The notes beneath the pieces are model-generated. The model was not told where the DNA came from and ran no database searches. It saw nothing but the letters and a program-made list of their open reading frames with translations. The translations under genes were made by a program, and so were the position numbers. A stretch of 64,000 nt of DNA from Bacteroidales bacterium (GTDB lineage: Bacteria; Bacteroidota; Bacteroidia; Bacteroidales; UBA3663), in assembly GCA_024694125.1 (NCBI GenBank), contig JAILKE010000036.1, positions 1 to 64,000 on the forward strand, given 5' to 3'. Shown in pieces: positions 31,031 to 40,958 of the stretch (the first letter of the stretch is position 1; each line of letters opens with the position of its first letter).

Positions 31031-31136
31031 AAGGGAAGTGACAAAGAAGTGACAGGGAAGTGACAAGGAAGTGACAAAGTACAAAGTACAAAGTACAAAG
31101 TGACAAAGTACAAAGCGACAAAGGAGAGACAGGGAC
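31031..31136. repeat. GGAAGTGACAA array followed by GTACAAA array and GACAGGGACGAT module, upstream of spoT/relA
   Basis: Direct reading. Confidence 0.92.
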
Positions 31137-31361
31137 GATGCCAAATACTGATGGTTCGTGTGCTCATTTCATCCAATTACAACGTTGCCATTGTTATCCA
31201 ATTACAGCTTTGCCATTGTTGTCCAATCCGCTGCAGTGTCTTCCGGTTCAATGCTCTTCCGGTCTAATCTGATACTCGATTTGTAGTTCTTTATTTCGTT
31301 CAATGGCATCTTCCAGAGGCAGCCGCTACATACGGTTACCTCTGGAGGATGGATATATGGG

Positions 31362-32681
31362 TTATCGGACGCGTAGGCGTTGGCCGATGCTGATGCGGTC
31401 ACTCTTCAGGCCGTTGAGGCGCTTGATCTTCTTGACCGTCGTATGGTTGCGGTAGGCGATGCCGCCCAGGGTGTCACCGCGGCGGACACGGTAGATACCG
31501 TTGGAGTCCGCTACGCCGCTGCCATAGCTGCCGCTCTTGATGTAACTGTTGCGGCGACCGCGCTTAGGAATCTCCTTCAGATCACCGTTGTGAGGCAGGA
31601 GCGAGTCGGCGCGGAAGGCGAAGATAGAGTCCTGCATCTCGATGAAGGCGAGGGCCTGGTCCTGGGGCAGCGTGAGGGAGTAAGCCTTCTCGGGGCTGCC
31701 CGGCACGATGTCATAGACATACTGCGGATTGAGGCTCTCGATCTGGGTCTTGGGCATGCCCAGCACCTGGCTGATCTGCTCGAAGTTGACCATTGTATTG
31801 AGCATCAATGTGTCGCATACCGGAGGCAGTTCGGCTACCGATCCGCACATGTTGTGTTCGCAGTGATAGTTCATCACATAGGTAGCCGCGATGAAGAGCG
31901 GTACGTAGCTGCGGGTCTCGCGGGGCAGGAAATTGTAAATCTCCCAGAATGTACGCTTGCCGCCCGAGCGGACCATCGCTTTGCGGATGTTGCCGGGACC
32001 GCAGTTGTAGGCGGCTATGGCCAGGTTCCAGTCTCCGAAGGTATTGTAGAGCTGGAGCAGGAAGCGGCAGGCGGCGTCGGTACTCTTGTAGAGGTCGTAG
32101 CGCTCGTCCATGAAGGAGTTAATCTCCAGTCCCTGCAGCATGGCGCTGGATGGAATGAACTGCCACAGACCGGCAGCGCGGGCGCGGCTATAGGCATTGA
32201 TGTGGAGACTGCTCTCGATGCATGCCAGGTACTTCAGTTCGGAGGGCATGCCGTAGCGCTGCAGGGCATCCTCGAATACGGGGAAGTAATAATTGTAGCC
32301 TACACCTACCATGCGCTCGACGAGTTGTCGGCGCTTGTGTACAAACATATCGATGCACTGGCGTACAGGCTGATTGAACGGCATGTCAATCTTGGTAGGC
32401 AGGGCGCGCAGTCGCATTATGTAGATCGAGTCAGGAACGGGCGGTACGTCGGCATCCGATACACAGGTAGAGTCGATGTGGATGTAGAACCGTTCGTTCC
32501 AGTTATAGACATTGACAGTATCGATGCTGTCGGCCATACTCTCAGGTAGGACGATGGCAGAGTCGGTGACGTTGAGCATAGCCTGAAGAGCAGGGTCGCT
32601 GACGTCCGGGGTAGAACTTTGCGCATATACGCTTGCGCACGCGTAAAAGAGAGATGCTAAAACGGTATATAAAGTTTTCAT
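31362..32681 (-). CDS. lytic transglycosylase with LysM domain (MltD-like)
   Basis: ESSLHINAYSRARAAGLWQFIPSSA, AIAAYNCGPGNIRKA; C-terminal LysM YRVRRGDTLGGIAYRNHTTVKKIKRLNGL. Confidence 0.93.
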   Translation of the reverse strand: MKTLYTVLASLFYACASVYAQSSTPDVSDPALQAMLNVTDSAIVLPESMADSIDTVNVYNWNERFYIHIDSTCVSDADVPPVPDSIYIMRLRALPTKIDMPFNQPVRQCIDMFVHKRRQLVERMVGVGYNYYFPVFEDALQRYGMPSELKYLACIESSLHINAYSRARAAGLWQFIPSSAMLQGLEINSFMDERYDLYKSTDAACRFLLQLYNTFGDWNLAIAAYNCGPGNIRKAMVRSGGKRTFWEIYNFLPRETRSYVPLFIAATYVMNYHCEHNMCGSVAELPPVCDTLMLNTMVNFEQISQVLGMPKTQIESLNPQYVYDIVPGSPEKAYSLTLPQDQALAFIEMQDSIFAFRADSLLPHNGDLKEIPKRGRRNSYIKSGSYGSGVADSNGIYRVRRGDTLGGIAYRNHTTVKKIKRLNGLKSDRISIGQRLRVR

Positions 32682-32684
32682 AAA

Positions 32685-33401
32685 TCAGAAGTCGAGATGG
32701 TAGCCAACCATCAGGGTTGGGTGATTGTTGGCATCCAGGTCGGAGGATACATCAAAGTGATAGAGTGAGGCATCGACGTAGGCATCTACTATCGAGATGA
32801 GATATACGCCGATCATCCCCACCAAGCAGTAGTCTCGGTAGTTGCGGTAGGAGTTGCGTTTGCGCTTGAAGGCGCTCTCCAGGTAGGAGCGGTGCGCCTC
32901 GACATCGTAGTTGGGCGACAGGAAGTCGCGGTAACTGGCATTGGGGCTGTCCAATACCAGGTCACGGTAGGCGTTGGCGTAGGTACGATAGTACTTCTGG
33001 TTCCAACGGTAGCCGTAGATCAGTCCCAGGTATCCGCCGTAGATGATGGGCAGTTTCCAGTACTTGCGGTTGTAAATCTGTCCACCGCCGGGGAAGAGGG
33101 CTGCATACCAGACAGCCTTGGCTGGTACGGGGTTGAAGCGTGCGAAGTAGGTGTCATCGTCGGGCTTCCAGCGCTCCATGGCCTCCTCGTGTCGTTTCTT
33201 GTCGAACGCCCACAGCAGCGAGTCGGTATTGACACGGTGCAGCTCCGGGTCCCTCTGTCGGGGTGCGGTCGTGGGGTCGGTGTACGAACTGGGGTCAGGC
33301 TCCTGGTCGGGCCTGATGACCAACACCGAGTCGGTCTGAGCGACGCTCATACCGCACAGCAGCCCTATGGCGAGGGTGGAGAGGAGATGTTTAATGTTCA
33401 A
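32685..33401 (-). CDS. DUF5683 family protein
   Basis: ALFPGGGQIYNRKYWKLPIIYGGYLGLIYGYRWNQKYYRTYANAYRDL; position after parB. Confidence 0.85.
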   Translation of the reverse strand: MNIKHLLSTLAIGLLCGMSVAQTDSVLVIRPDQEPDPSSYTDPTTAPRQRDPELHRVNTDSLLWAFDKKRHEEAMERWKPDDDTYFARFNPVPAKAVWYAALFPGGGQIYNRKYWKLPIIYGGYLGLIYGYRWNQKYYRTYANAYRDLVLDSPNASYRDFLSPNYDVEAHRSYLESAFKRKRNSYRNYRDYCLVGMIGVYLISIVDAYVDASLYHFDVSSDLDANNHPTLMVGYHLDF

Positions 33402-34305
33402 CTTTATCCAGCAGGGTTACGATGTTCTGAAGTTCCTGGTCGTTCTTGAAAGCAATGGTGATCTTGCCCTGGCCCTTGTCGTTGCAGGTCATGCGTACGC
33501 GTGCTGCAAAGAGCTGGGAGAGGTGATCGGCCATAGACTTGCACAGTTCGCCGGCGGCGTTGTCGTCCGACTTGGCTGGTCGGGCAGCAGGGGCACCGTT
33601 CAGTTCGGCGAAGTCGAGTATGCGGCCCTCGGCGAAGTCACGGACCAACTGCTCGACGCGGCGTACGGAGAGGTCCTGGTCCAGTGTGAGGCGGAAGAGC
33701 TTGACCTGCTGTTCGGGATCCTCGACAGGGAGCATGGCACGGGCATGGCCCATGCTGAGACGTTTCTCCTTGAGAGCCAGCTGAATCTCGGCTGGCAGTT
33801 TGAGCAGTCGCATGAAGTTGGCGACCGATGCGCGGCTCTTGCCCACGCGCTGGGCGAGTTGTTCCTGGGTGAGGTTACCCTTGGCCTGCAGTTGCTGGTA
33901 GGCGAGGGCTACCTCTATGGCATTGAGGTCTTCGCGCTGAATATTCTCGATGAGGGCCATCTCCATCACGTCATCGTCGCTCACCTTGCGGATGTAGGCT
34001 GGAATCGACTCGAGTCCAGCTATCTGCGATGCGCGGAAACGACGTTCGCCGGCCACTATCATGTAGGTGCCGTCAGCCTCCTGTCTCAGTGTGACAGGCT
34101 GTATGATACCGATGTTGCGTATTGACTCGGCGAGCTCCTCCAGCGCCTGTTGGTCGAAGTCCTTACGAGGCTGCGTGGGGTTAGCATGTATCAGGTCAAT
34201 TTCAACTTCGTTGATTGACGAGGGTGCGTTGTTGACCGAGAGGGCGTCGTCTGTCTGCATCAAGGCATCCAGTCCACGGCCGAGGCCCATTGTTCGTTTT
34301 GCCAT
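33391..34305 (-). CDS. parB: chromosome partitioning protein ParB
   Basis: GLGRGLDALM, IIQPVTLRQEADGTYMIVAGERRFRA, ALIENIQREDLNAIEVA; HTH; overlaps DUF5683 by 11 bp. Confidence 0.97.
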   Translation of the reverse strand: MAKRTMGLGRGLDALMQTDDALSVNNAPSSINEVEIDLIHANPTQPRKDFDQQALEELAESIRNIGIIQPVTLRQEADGTYMIVAGERRFRASQIAGLESIPAYIRKVSDDDVMEMALIENIQREDLNAIEVALAYQQLQAKGNLTQEQLAQRVGKSRASVANFMRLLKLPAEIQLALKEKRLSMGHARAMLPVEDPEQQVKLFRLTLDQDLSVRRVEQLVRDFAEGRILDFAELNGAPAARPAKSDDNAAGELCKSMADHLSQLFAARVRMTCNDKGQGKITIAFKNDQELQNIVTLLDKVEH

Positions 34306-34330
34306 TATTTCAAATAATACGGGAAGTTAA

Positions 34331-34397
34331 AGGAATTGACAGGGAAGTGACAGGGAAGTGACAAAGAAGTGACAGGGAAGTGACAAGGACGATACAA
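34331..34397. repeat. GGAAGTGACAG array with GACAAGGACGATACAA module, upstream of parB
   Basis: Direct reading. Confidence 0.92.
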
Positions 34398-34429
34398 CTA
34401 CTTAATTTAATGGGTAGAGGGTCCAATTC

Positions 34430-34527
34430 CCAACTTTCACTTTTCAACTTTCACCTTTCATCTTTCAATTTTCACCTTTCAATTTTCAATTGTTTATCAA
34501 TTGTCAATTGTCAATTATCAATTGTCC
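34430..34527. repeat. TTTCAATTTTCACC / CAATTGTCAATTATCAATTG repeat spacer
   Basis: Direct reading. Confidence 0.88.
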
Positions 34528-34532
34528 ATTGA

Positions 34533-35309
<777 letters not shown>

Positions 35310-35511
35310 AGTTGTAAAGAATGAGGGTTTTCAACGATGCAAAGATAGGTTGCTTTTTGCAAGTAACCAACTTTTTTTATTTTATTTAATAAAATTTGTT
35401 GATAACTCGGCTTTTTGTTGATAACTTTCACACTCAATTTGTATAAAAATAAGTATTTCTTTGGATAATAGCCAAAAAATTGCTATCTTCGCGCCATATT
35501 TTTTTGTATAT

Positions 35512-36405
35512 ATGTCACAGAATAAACCCAAAGAGCACTTTACGAGTCAGGCTGCAGCCAATATGGCACAGGCCAATGGATCGATGGATTACTTTCCCGA
35601 ACCCTCAGGCTACGGCCAGTTGCCGTCCGATGCACAGGGTCGTCCCACACTGCTGGTTACCAACGATGATGGCTATCAGGCAGGCGGAATCCAGAGTCTG
35701 GTAGAGTCGCTCCGCGGATTGGGTCGTATCATAGTCTGTGCGCCCGATGGACCCCGTTCGGGTTTCTCGGCCAGTTTCACCTGTACACGTCCAGTGACAT
35801 TGCGTCGCATCAGTGACGATGGCGACGTGGCAGTGTATGCCTGCAGCGGTACGCCGGTCGATTGCACCAAACTTGCCCTGCACCGCTTCTTCAGCCAGCA
35901 GGCGCCCGACCTGATCGTGTCGGGCATCAATCACGGTGGCAACGACTCGGTCTGCATCATGTACAGTGGTACGATGGGCGCAGTGCTGGAGGGATGCGTG
36001 GTCGGTGTGCCGGCAGTGGGATTCTCGTTGCTGGATCACAGGCACGATGCCGACTTCACAGCAGCGCAGCAATACACGCGCCGTATCGTGGCCCAGCTGT
36101 TGCAGCACCCGATGCCGCAGGGCGTGGGGCTCAATGTCAATATCCCTGCCACAGACCAACTGAAGGGCGTCCGCGTGTGCCGTCAGGCCGATGGATATTG
36201 GACCAAGGAGTTCCACTACATCGATGGCGACGAGAACGAGGGCGAAGCCACATTCCAGGTGACGGGCGAATATGCGTGCCGTGAGGCCGACTGCCCCGAG
36301 GCGGACCGTTACTGGTTGGAGCGTGATTATGTGACGGTGGTTCCGGTCGATGTGGACTATACGAGTCACCGCAACATTGGGGCATTCCAGTACCTCGAAC
36401 AATGA
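35512..36405 (+). CDS. surE: 5'/3'-nucleotidase SurE
   Basis: LLVTNDDGYQAGGIQSLVESL, APDGPRSGFSA, SGINHGGNDSVCIMYSGTMGAVLEG; extra N-terminal segment before the SurE core. Confidence 0.93.
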   Translation: MSQNKPKEHFTSQAAANMAQANGSMDYFPEPSGYGQLPSDAQGRPTLLVTNDDGYQAGGIQSLVESLRGLGRIIVCAPDGPRSGFSASFTCTRPVTLRRISDDGDVAVYACSGTPVDCTKLALHRFFSQQAPDLIVSGINHGGNDSVCIMYSGTMGAVLEGCVVGVPAVGFSLLDHRHDADFTAAQQYTRRIVAQLLQHPMPQGVGLNVNIPATDQLKGVRVCRQADGYWTKEFHYIDGDENEGEATFQVTGEYACREADCPEADRYWLERDYVTVVPVDVDYTSHRNIGAFQYLEQ

Positions 36406-36428
36406 TACCTAACTAATACCTTGAGTCG

Positions 36429-37598
36429 ATGAAATACTATCTGATAGCAGGTGAGGCCAGTGGAGACCTGCACGCATCGAGGCTGATGCGTCAGTTGCGC
36501 CTCCAGGACCCTGAAGCCGAGTTCCGCTACTACGGTGGCGATGCAATGCGTGCCGAGGGCGGTACGCTGGTGTGCCACTACTCGCAGTTGGCCTATATGG
36601 GCTTCGTGCAGGTGGCACTGCATGCCCGCACCATACTCAAGGGTATGCAGCGCTGCAAGGAGGACATCGCCGCCTTTGCGCCCCATGCCATCATCCTGAT
36701 CGACTATCCGGGCTTCAACCTGGGCATAGCCAAGTGGGCACGACGTCATCTGCCCACGGCGCGGGTGTGCTATTATATCTCGCCCAAGATCTGGGCGTGG
36801 AAGTCCTACCGACTCAAGGCCATACGCCGTGACGTGGACCTGATGTTGTCTATATTGCCGTTCGAAGTCGATTGGTACGGACGTCGGGGCTACACGGTGC
36901 AGTATGTGGGCAATCCGACTGTGGATGAACTGGCTCCGATGTTGGAACAACTGCATGAGGAGCAGGCTGAACGCTACATCCTGCTCGTGCCGGGCAGCCG
37001 CCGTGCTGAGGTGCGCGACAACCTCGCCGTGATGATGGCTGCCACGCGTGGTATGGGTCAACGCATCATCGCGGGTGCGCCTGGTCTGAGCGCCGAATAT
37101 TATGCCGAGGTCCTCGCCGATATACCCGATGCCGAACACGATGTGCAGGTGCGCTTCGGCCAGACCCACCAACTGATGCAGCATGCCTGGGTGGCTGCCG
37201 TCACATCGGGCACCGCTACGTTGGAGTGCGCCTATCTGGGTTGCCCCCAGGTGGTGTGTTACAACTTCAAAGGCGGCAAGGTGGTCTATAATGCAATGAA
37301 AGTGGCTCTGCGCAGCATACGTTATGTGTCGTTGGTCAATCTGCTCATCTACGGCATCACGGGCGACAAGTCTCTGCCCGACGAACGTCATGCCGCCGTG
37401 TGCGAACTGCTCGGTCCCTACCTCACACCCCAGTCGCTGCGCACGGAACTGCTCCGCCTGATGCCTGCCGATGCTCCGGCACGCCAGACGATGCTGGCTC
37501 AATATGCCGAGATGCGCCGACGCCTGGGCGACACGGGAGCGCCCGGTCGAGCTGCCTCCGCAATAGTCGAGCTATTGCGGAGTCGGCTCGACAATTGA
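36429..37598 (+). CDS. lpxB: lipid-A-disaccharide synthase
   Basis: YYLIAGEASGDLHASRLM, LIDYPGFNL, YYISPKIWAWK, LPGSRRAEV. Confidence 0.96.
   Translation: MKYYLIAGEASGDLHASRLMRQLRLQDPEAEFRYYGGDAMRAEGGTLVCHYSQLAYMGFVQVALHARTILKGMQRCKEDIAAFAPHAIILIDYPGFNLGIAKWARRHLPTARVCYYISPKIWAWKSYRLKAIRRDVDLMLSILPFEVDWYGRRGYTVQYVGNPTVDELAPMLEQLHEEQAERYILLVPGSRRAEVRDNLAVMMAATRGMGQRIIAGAPGLSAEYYAEVLADIPDAEHDVQVRFGQTHQLMQHAWVAAVTSGTATLECAYLGCPQVVCYNFKGGKVVYNAMKVALRSIRYVSLVNLLIYGITGDKSLPDERHAAVCELLGPYLTPQSLRTELLRLMPADAPARQTMLAQYAEMRRRLGDTGAPGRAASAIVELLRSRLDN
37547..37591 (+). other. 20-bp inverted repeat inside the 3' end of lpxB
   Basis: TCGAGCTGCCTCCGCAATAG - TCGAG - CTATTGCGGAGTCGGCTCGA; two non-identical pairs, one of them G-U. 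Confidence 0.9.
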
Positions 37599-37617
37599 CT
37601 ACGTCGGCTCCGCCGAC

Positions 37618-37705
37618 AATTGAAAATTGATAATTGACAATTGATAAACAATGCAATTGAAAGTTGAAAATTGACAATTGAAAGTTGAAAATTGAAAACC
37701 TCCAA
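37618..37705. repeat. AATTGAAAATTGATAATTGAC / AATTGAAAGTTGAAAATTG repeat spacer
   Basis: Direct reading; a copy of GACAATTGA also forms the lpxB stop. Confidence 0.9.
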
Positions 37706-37839
37706 TGCAATTTTCGGTGGGCAATTGTAGAATAACTAAATGGCTCAATAAATTGTAAATAGTAAATTGTCAAATAGTAAATAATTCTAATAGTAAATAA
37801 TTCAAATCGTAAATAATTATATTTTAAATTTTAACAACA

Positions 37840-38247
37840 ATGATTGACAAGATTTTATCTATCTCGGGCAAGCCAGGTCTCTACAAACTGATAGGCCGTG
37901 GCAAGAACATGCTGATTTGTGAGAACCTCGCTGACAAGCATCGCGTTCCAGCTTTGCAGCGCGACAAGGTGCTCTCCCTGGCCGATATCGCTATGTACAC
38001 TGTCGATGGCGAGGTTTCGCTGAACAGTGTCTTTGCCAAGGCTAAGGCCCTGACTGGTGGCACGGTCGCTCCTGTCGAACTGAAGGCTCCAGCCGATGAG
38101 CAGCGCGCATGGTTCGCTCAGGTCATGCCTGAGTATGATGCTGACCGCGTTCGCTCCAGCGATATCAAGAAGTTCATTCAGTGGTACAACATCTTGATCG
38201 AGACTGGTAATGATGACTTCTCTGAACCTGAGAAGACTGAGGAGTAA
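37840..38247 (+). CDS. DUF5606 family protein
   Basis: MIDKILSISGKPGLYKLIGRGKNMLICENLADKHRVPA characteristic N-terminus. Confidence 0.85.
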   Translation: MIDKILSISGKPGLYKLIGRGKNMLICENLADKHRVPALQRDKVLSLADIAMYTVDGEVSLNSVFAKAKALTGGTVAPVELKAPADEQRAWFAQVMPEYDADRVRSSDIKKFIQWYNILIETGNDDFSEPEKTEE

Positions 38248-38255
38248 AACAAACT

Positions 38256-38700
38256 TCGTACGATAACGAAGACGAAAACGAAAAACTTCGTACGATAACG
38301 AAGACGAAAACGAAAAGTTCGTTACCAATTCGTTTAATTTTTAGAACACGAAAATAACAAAAAATACGAAATTGTTGGTGTTAATTCGTTAAATTCGGTG
38401 ATAAAGAAAACAACGAAACGAATCGTACGAATTCAAAGACGAAAACGAAAAGTTCGTTACCAATTCGTTTAATTTTTAGAACACGAATTTAACAAAAAAT
38501 ACGAAATTATTGGTATTAATTCGTTAAATTCGGTGATAAAGAAAACAACGAAAAACTTCGTACGATAACGAAGACGAAAACGAAAAAGCGCTTCCGTTGA
38601 GCTTTTTTAGAACACGAAAATAACCAAAAATACAAAATTATTGGTATTAATTCGTTAAATTCGGTGATAAAGAAAACAACGAAGCGAATCGTACGAAAAC
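38256..38700. repeat. three 131-135-bp direct repeats built from TTCGTACGATAACGAAGACGAAAACGAAA plus AGAACACGAAAATAACAAAAAATACGAAATT
   Basis: AGAACACG anchors at 38343, 38478, 38609. Confidence 0.92.
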
Positions 38701-38836
38701 TAATAGAAAACTAAAACGAAGACTTCGTACCATGATGAAAGAGACGAAGTCTTCGTTGTTTCCGTTATTTATTTCAATTCTCTCACGGTTGGATATTTTT
38801 GTATCTTCCTTTAATTTTTTTTTCGGTTATTATATT

Positions 38837-40261
38837 ATGTTTGCGCGTACATTATTATTAAGTGTCATTGGTCTGTATGCCGTGGGTATGCAGGCTCAGA
38901 GTGCCATAACCCCCGAAGTCCTCGGCCGTCTGCAGCAGCAACCAGCACAGCCGGCTGACCGTGCCATACGCAATGCAATGGCGCACAGCAGTGTGGCTAT
39001 CCTGGCTCGCGATGCCAGCACATTGCAGATGGGCGATACCCACTTCACCTACCGTGTGCCCAACAAGGGCATCACTGACCAGGAGAGCTCCGGCCGTTGC
39101 TGGCTCTTCACCGGCATGAATGTGTTGCGTAGTCAGGCCATCAACCGTTACAATCTGGATGGCCTCGAACTGTCGCAGGTCTATCTTTTCTTCTATGACC
39201 AGTTGGAGAAGTCGAACCTCTTCCTGCAGGGCGTCATCGATACCCGCAAGCAGGACGATGATGACCGCATGGTCGATTGGCTCTTCCAGAATCCGCTCAG
39301 CGATGGCGGTACCTACTGCGGTGTGGCTGACCTGGTGCAGAAGTACGGTGTGTGCCCCAAGTCTGCCATGGCCGAGACCTATTCGAGCAACAATACCAGT
39401 CAGATTGACCAGTTGCTCAAACTGAAATTGCGTGAGATGGGTCTGGAACTGCGCACCATGGGCCGTCAGACCAAACCACGCGTCAATGACAAGGTGATGG
39501 CTCAACGTCTGGAGGCTCGCAAGGTCGAGATGCTCGGCGAGATCTACCGTATTCTCACCCTCGCCTATGGTGTGCCCCCTACTGAGTTCGAATATACGTT
39601 GCGCGACAGCAAGGACAAGGTCATCAGCACCAAGACCTACACCCCACAGAGTTTCTACCAGGAGTTGTGGCAGGGTGCCGAGTTGTACGACAACTGCATT
39701 ATGTTGATGAACGATCCCCTGCGCGAATACTACAAGACCTATCGCATCGACTATGACCGCCACACCTACGACGGCCACGACTGGGTCTATCTCAACCTGC
39801 CAGTGGACGAGATCAAGCCTATGGCTGTAGCCTCTATCCGTGACTCGGTCGCCATGTACTTCTCGTGCGACGTGGCCAAGTTCCTCAACCGCAAGAACGG
39901 TACCCTGGACCTGAAGAACTTCGACTACGAGGCTCTGCTCGGTACCACTTTCGGCATGAACAAGCGTGAGCGTGTGCAGACTCATGCCTCGGGCTCAAGC
40001 CATGCCATGACTCTGGTCGCTGCCGACGTCGATACCACCTGTACGGACTCTCTCTTGGTACGCAAGTGGATGGTCGAGAACAGCTGGGGCGCCAGCAACG
40101 GTTGGAAGGGTCACCTCATCATGACCGATGAGTGGTTCGACAACTATATGTTCCGCCTGGTGGTGGACAAGAAGTATGTCGATCCCAAGTACCTCGATAT
40201 GCTCAAGCAGGAGCCTACTCTCTTGCCTGCCTGGGACCCCATGTTCATGGGTGAGGAGTAA
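38837..40261 (+). CDS. C1 family cysteine peptidase (aminopeptidase C / bleomycin hydrolase-like)
   Basis: QESSGRCWLF catalytic Cys region, SHAMTLVAAD catalytic His region, WMVENSWG; ATG at 38837 followed by signal peptide. Confidence 0.94.
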   Translation: MFARTLLLSVIGLYAVGMQAQSAITPEVLGRLQQQPAQPADRAIRNAMAHSSVAILARDASTLQMGDTHFTYRVPNKGITDQESSGRCWLFTGMNVLRSQAINRYNLDGLELSQVYLFFYDQLEKSNLFLQGVIDTRKQDDDDRMVDWLFQNPLSDGGTYCGVADLVQKYGVCPKSAMAETYSSNNTSQIDQLLKLKLREMGLELRTMGRQTKPRVNDKVMAQRLEARKVEMLGEIYRILTLAYGVPPTEFEYTLRDSKDKVISTKTYTPQSFYQELWQGAELYDNCIMLMNDPLREYYKTYRIDYDRHTYDGHDWVYLNLPVDEIKPMAVASIRDSVAMYFSCDVAKFLNRKNGTLDLKNFDYEALLGTTFGMNKRERVQTHASGSSHAMTLVAADVDTTCTDSLLVRKWMVENSWGASNGWKGHLIMTDEWFDNYMFRLVVDKKYVDPKYLDMLKQEPTLLPAWDPMFMGEE

Positions 40262-40301
40262 GGACTTCGTACGAAAACGAAAACGAAGACTAAAACAAAA
40301 A

Positions 40302-40358
40302 ATACTCCGGCGTAAGTGTGGGTGGACAATTGGTCCATTGGCACTTACGCCGGAGTAT
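40302..40358. terminator. 17-bp perfect-stem hairpin between convergent genes
   Basis: ATACTCCGGCGTAAGTG...CACTTACGCCGGAGTAT with inner TGGAC-AATTG-GTCCA. Confidence 0.75.
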
Positions 40359-40382
40359 TATGTATATTGTTGGAGGTGTGGG

Positions 40383-40556
40383 TCAGTGAGCTGGTTCCCA
40401 CTTACAGCGTACGGGAGAGACGATGGAGCCCTCCTTCTTCAGTTCGGCGAAGGCCTTGTCCACCTCCTTGCGGTCGGCGCCCAGAGCCTTGGTCACATCA
40501 CCGGCAGAGACAGGTTTGCCTGCCTCGCGCATGGCTTTCAGAACTTGCTCTTTCAT
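40383..40556 (-). CDS. 57-aa winged-helix-like small protein (absent from ORF track)
   Basis: Read on - strand: MKEQVLKAMREAGKPVSAGDVTKALGADRKEVDKAFAELKKEGSIVSPVRCKWEPAH*; start 2 nt downstream of the stop of the PNPOx-like gene. Confidence 0.8.
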   Translation of the reverse strand: MKEQVLKAMREAGKPVSAGDVTKALGADRKEVDKAFAELKKEGSIVSPVRCKWEPAH

Positions 40557-40557
40557 A

Positions 40558-40956
40558 TCAGAAACAGATTGATTCTTCCAGTTCCATCATCTTGAAGAAG
40601 TCTGCCTTGGCATCCTTCAGGTAGTACATCACGCCGTTCTCGCCATTTTCGCCGAGGGCTGGTTTCAGTACAGGCATCTTGTCCACCAGAGCCTTGCCCA
40701 CTTCAGGACGGTTGTCCTGCACGAGCTTGCATTCGATGCGCAGGGTCTTGCCCTTGAATGCACAGATCTCGGCCTTGGCGTTGGCGGCTATCTGACGGGT
40801 GGCATTGGTCTGGCCGAATGCCATGATGTAGATCTTATTCTCGAAGAACAACATTGCGCCGTAAGGGCGTACACGAGGCTGGTCACCCTCTACGGTTGCC
40901 AGGTAAAACGTTCCTGCGTCCTGCAGGAAGTCGAAAACTTTCTTGATTCCTTCCAT
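40558..40956 (-). CDS. pyridoxamine 5'-phosphate oxidase family protein
   Basis: FYLATVEGDQPRVRPYGAMLFFENKIYIMAFGQTNATRQIAANAKAEICAF. Confidence 0.88.
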   Translation of the reverse strand: MEGIKKVFDFLQDAGTFYLATVEGDQPRVRPYGAMLFFENKIYIMAFGQTNATRQIAANAKAEICAFKGKTLRIECKLVQDNRPEVGKALVDKMPVLKPALGENGENGVMYYLKDAKADFFKMMELEESICF

Positions 40957-40958
40957 AG

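Noticed and set aside
38732-38836. Upstream start for the C1 peptidase (MMKETKSSLFPLF...)
   Set aside because: The internal ATG at 38837 begins a clean signal peptide; the upstream part comes from repeat-derived sequence.
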